Source: CAYVLI01 sp964452105 [NCBI: uncultured Nitrospinota bacterium] (GTDB lineage: Bacteria > JAUXIQ01). From it: a stretch of DNA of 5,806 bases. Position 1 is the first letter of the stretch. Each line of letters starts with the position of its first letter. Location of the stretch: the NCBI GenBank assembly GCA_964452105.1, contig CAYVLI010000177.1, positions 1-5,806 of the forward strand, in the 5' to 3' direction. This document shows positions 5,122 through 5,806 of this stretch, one piece after another. A program made the translations under genes and the position numbers. The notes beneath the pieces are model-generated. The model was given only the letters and a program-made list of their open reading frames with translations. It did no database searches and was not told the DNA's origin.

Positions 5122-5126
5122 AACAG

Positions 5127-5669
5127 GTGGTCGGAAACGTCGTCTCAAGAAGATATGCCAAGGCACTGATCGAGATAGTGAAAGAGGATGGCCGGCTGGA
5201 CAAGGTTAACGACGAACTCAAGCAAGTCAACGACATCATCATCGGGGAGCCGAAACTTTTTAATTTCCTCGGTAACCCCGCCGTTAGCGTTGCAGCCAAA
5301 CAAGAAGCACTGGACGCTATTATAGAGAGCGCGGGGATCTCGGAACTGGTGGCGAAGTTCCTGAATCTGCTATTGGAGAAGGACAGGCTCAAGTTCTTGA
5401 ATACGGTGTTGTTCTTTTATGAAGAGCTTTCCTACCAGATACAGAACCGGCTTAAAGTTAAAGTTACCTCCGCTTCCCCGCTCCCGGATCAGCAGCGGGA
5501 AGAGATAATCGGGAAACTCAAGGAGTTGACGGGGAAGCAGGTGGAACTCACCCTGGAAACCGACCCTGATCTGCTGGGAGGGCTGGTAGCCCAGGTAGGG
5601 AGCACCATCTTCGACGGCAGCCTCAAGAACCAGCTTTTAAGGATAAAGGAAGAGCTCATCGAAGCATGA
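5127..5669 (+). CDS. atpH: F-type ATP synthase subunit delta
   Basis: Delta caps the F1 alpha/beta hexamer and clamps it to the b/b' stalk (OSCP-like role). The 180 residues match the family's usual length. The N-terminus VVSRRYAKALIEIVKEDGRL (5-24) is the standard opening of the helical domain that binds alpha; FLGNP (47-51), AKFLNLLLEKDRL (76-88) and the C-terminal signature LLGGLVAQVGSTIFDGSLKN (149-168) are all in place. It uses a GTG start at 5127, chosen by the ribosome binding site in front. It is separated from atpF by 63 bp, longer than usual within this operon, and from atpA by 112 bp. Nothing suggests damage. Confidence 0.94.
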   Translation: MVGNVVSRRYAKALIEIVKEDGRLDKVNDELKQVNDIIIGEPKLFNFLGNPAVSVAAKQEALDAIIESAGISELVAKFLNLLLEKDRLKFLNTVLFFYEELSYQIQNRLKVKVTSASPLPDQQREEIIGKLKELTGKQVELTLETDPDLLGGLVAQVGSTIFDGSLKNQLLRIKEELIEA

Positions 5670-5781
5670 CGGTCGGCCCCTCCTGGCGAGGGGAGCCTGA
5701 GACATAATTGAAAAATGTATTAGAGTGTATTGCCACCCGGGCAATTTATAAAAAAAAGGATGACCAGGGGGTGACAGAGTA
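5670..5781 (+). other. 112-bp atpH-atpA intercistronic region with two hairpins
   Basis: The first hairpin, CCCCTC (5677-5682) with GAGGGG (5688-5693) around CTGGC, starts 7 bp after the atpH stop. The second, ATTGCC (5729-5734) with GGCAAT (5740-5745) around ACCCG, is followed by an A-rich, not T-rich, run. Neither is a standard terminator for the + strand, so they fit RNA processing or stability elements inside the operon. AGGGGGTGA at 5766-5774 is the ribosome binding site of atpA. Confidence 0.5.
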
Positions 5782-5806
5782 ATGGAAATCAGGGCAGAAG
5801 AAATAA
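5782..5806 (+). CDS. atpA: F-type ATP synthase subunit alpha, first 8 codons
   Basis: The frame opens with ATG at 5782, reads MEIRAEEI and runs off the right edge. MxIRAEEI is the common N-terminus of bacterial alpha subunits, atpH precedes it as in most atp operons, and AGGGGGTGA (5766-5774) gives a good ribosome binding site. Alpha is the non-catalytic nucleotide-binding subunit of F1, and its N-terminus contacts delta. The call depends on very few residues plus gene order. Confidence 0.88.

Noticed and set aside
5708-5731. TTGAAA at 5708 as the -35 of an internal promoter for atpA
   Set aside because: No acceptable -10 hexamer at 16-18 bases spacing; the sequence there is GC-rich hairpin.
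1-5806. CRISPR array, tRNA, rRNA or insertion sequence
   Set aside because: No regularly spaced repeats, no cloverleaf or rRNA motifs and no transposase-like protein were seen on either strand; the only repeated element is the 39-bp hairpin pair.

Overview
The window reads left to right on the + strand as a bacterial chromosome segment that is probably close to the replication origin: the 3' end of parA, complete parB, a small toxin-antitoxin pair, a perfect parS site, a bactofilin gene, a CPA2-type cation/proton antiporter, and then the ATP synthase genes for b', b and delta, with the first 8 codons of the alpha subunit at the right edge. The order parA-parB-bactofilin-atpF'-atpF-atpH-atpA, the two different b-type stator subunits, and a b subunit with a cleavable-looking signal peptide all resemble Desulfobacterota (former Deltaproteobacteria). 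That assignment comes from remembered gene order and protein style, not from a search, and no finer placement is possible. Codon use is moderately GC-rich except in the toxin gene and two AT-rich non-coding stretches.

Chromosome segregation part (1-1825). parA and parB overlap by 32 bp and are translationally linked. ParB keeps its ParA-contact motif, CTP-binding boxes, helix-turn-helix and dimerisation domain. Its expected binding site is present as a 16-bp perfect palindrome, TGTTCCACGTGGAACA, at 1810-1825, so a full ParABS set lies in under 2 kb. Between parB and parS sits a RelE/ParE-fold toxin gene with its antitoxin gene, bracketed by two copies (36 of 39 bases identical) of a hairpin-forming repeat. 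This looks like a cassette inserted between parB and parS.

Cytoskeleton and regulatory part (1826-2620). The bactofilin gene starts 48 bp after parS. It is followed by a 339-bp stretch with no convincing gene. This holds a nested inverted repeat right at the bactofilin stop, a short dyad, and a very good sigma70-type promoter (TTGACA-17-TAATCT). A perfect 10-bp inverted repeat straddles that promoter, one arm upstream of the -35 and the other at the expected transcription start.

Membrane energetics part (2621-5806). The antiporter (TTG start, Asp-Asp motif of the electrogenic type) is directly followed by the ATP synthase genes with no recognisable terminator in between, so the promoter at 2503-2531 may also feed the atp genes. 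Subunits a and c are not in front of b', as expected for organisms that keep them in a separate operon. The gaps before atpH and atpA contain hairpins. Nothing here amounts to a clearly new system. The most unusual features are the repeat-bracketed toxin-antitoxin cassette between parB and parS, the promoter flanked by an inverted repeat, and the antiporter at the head of the stator genes.
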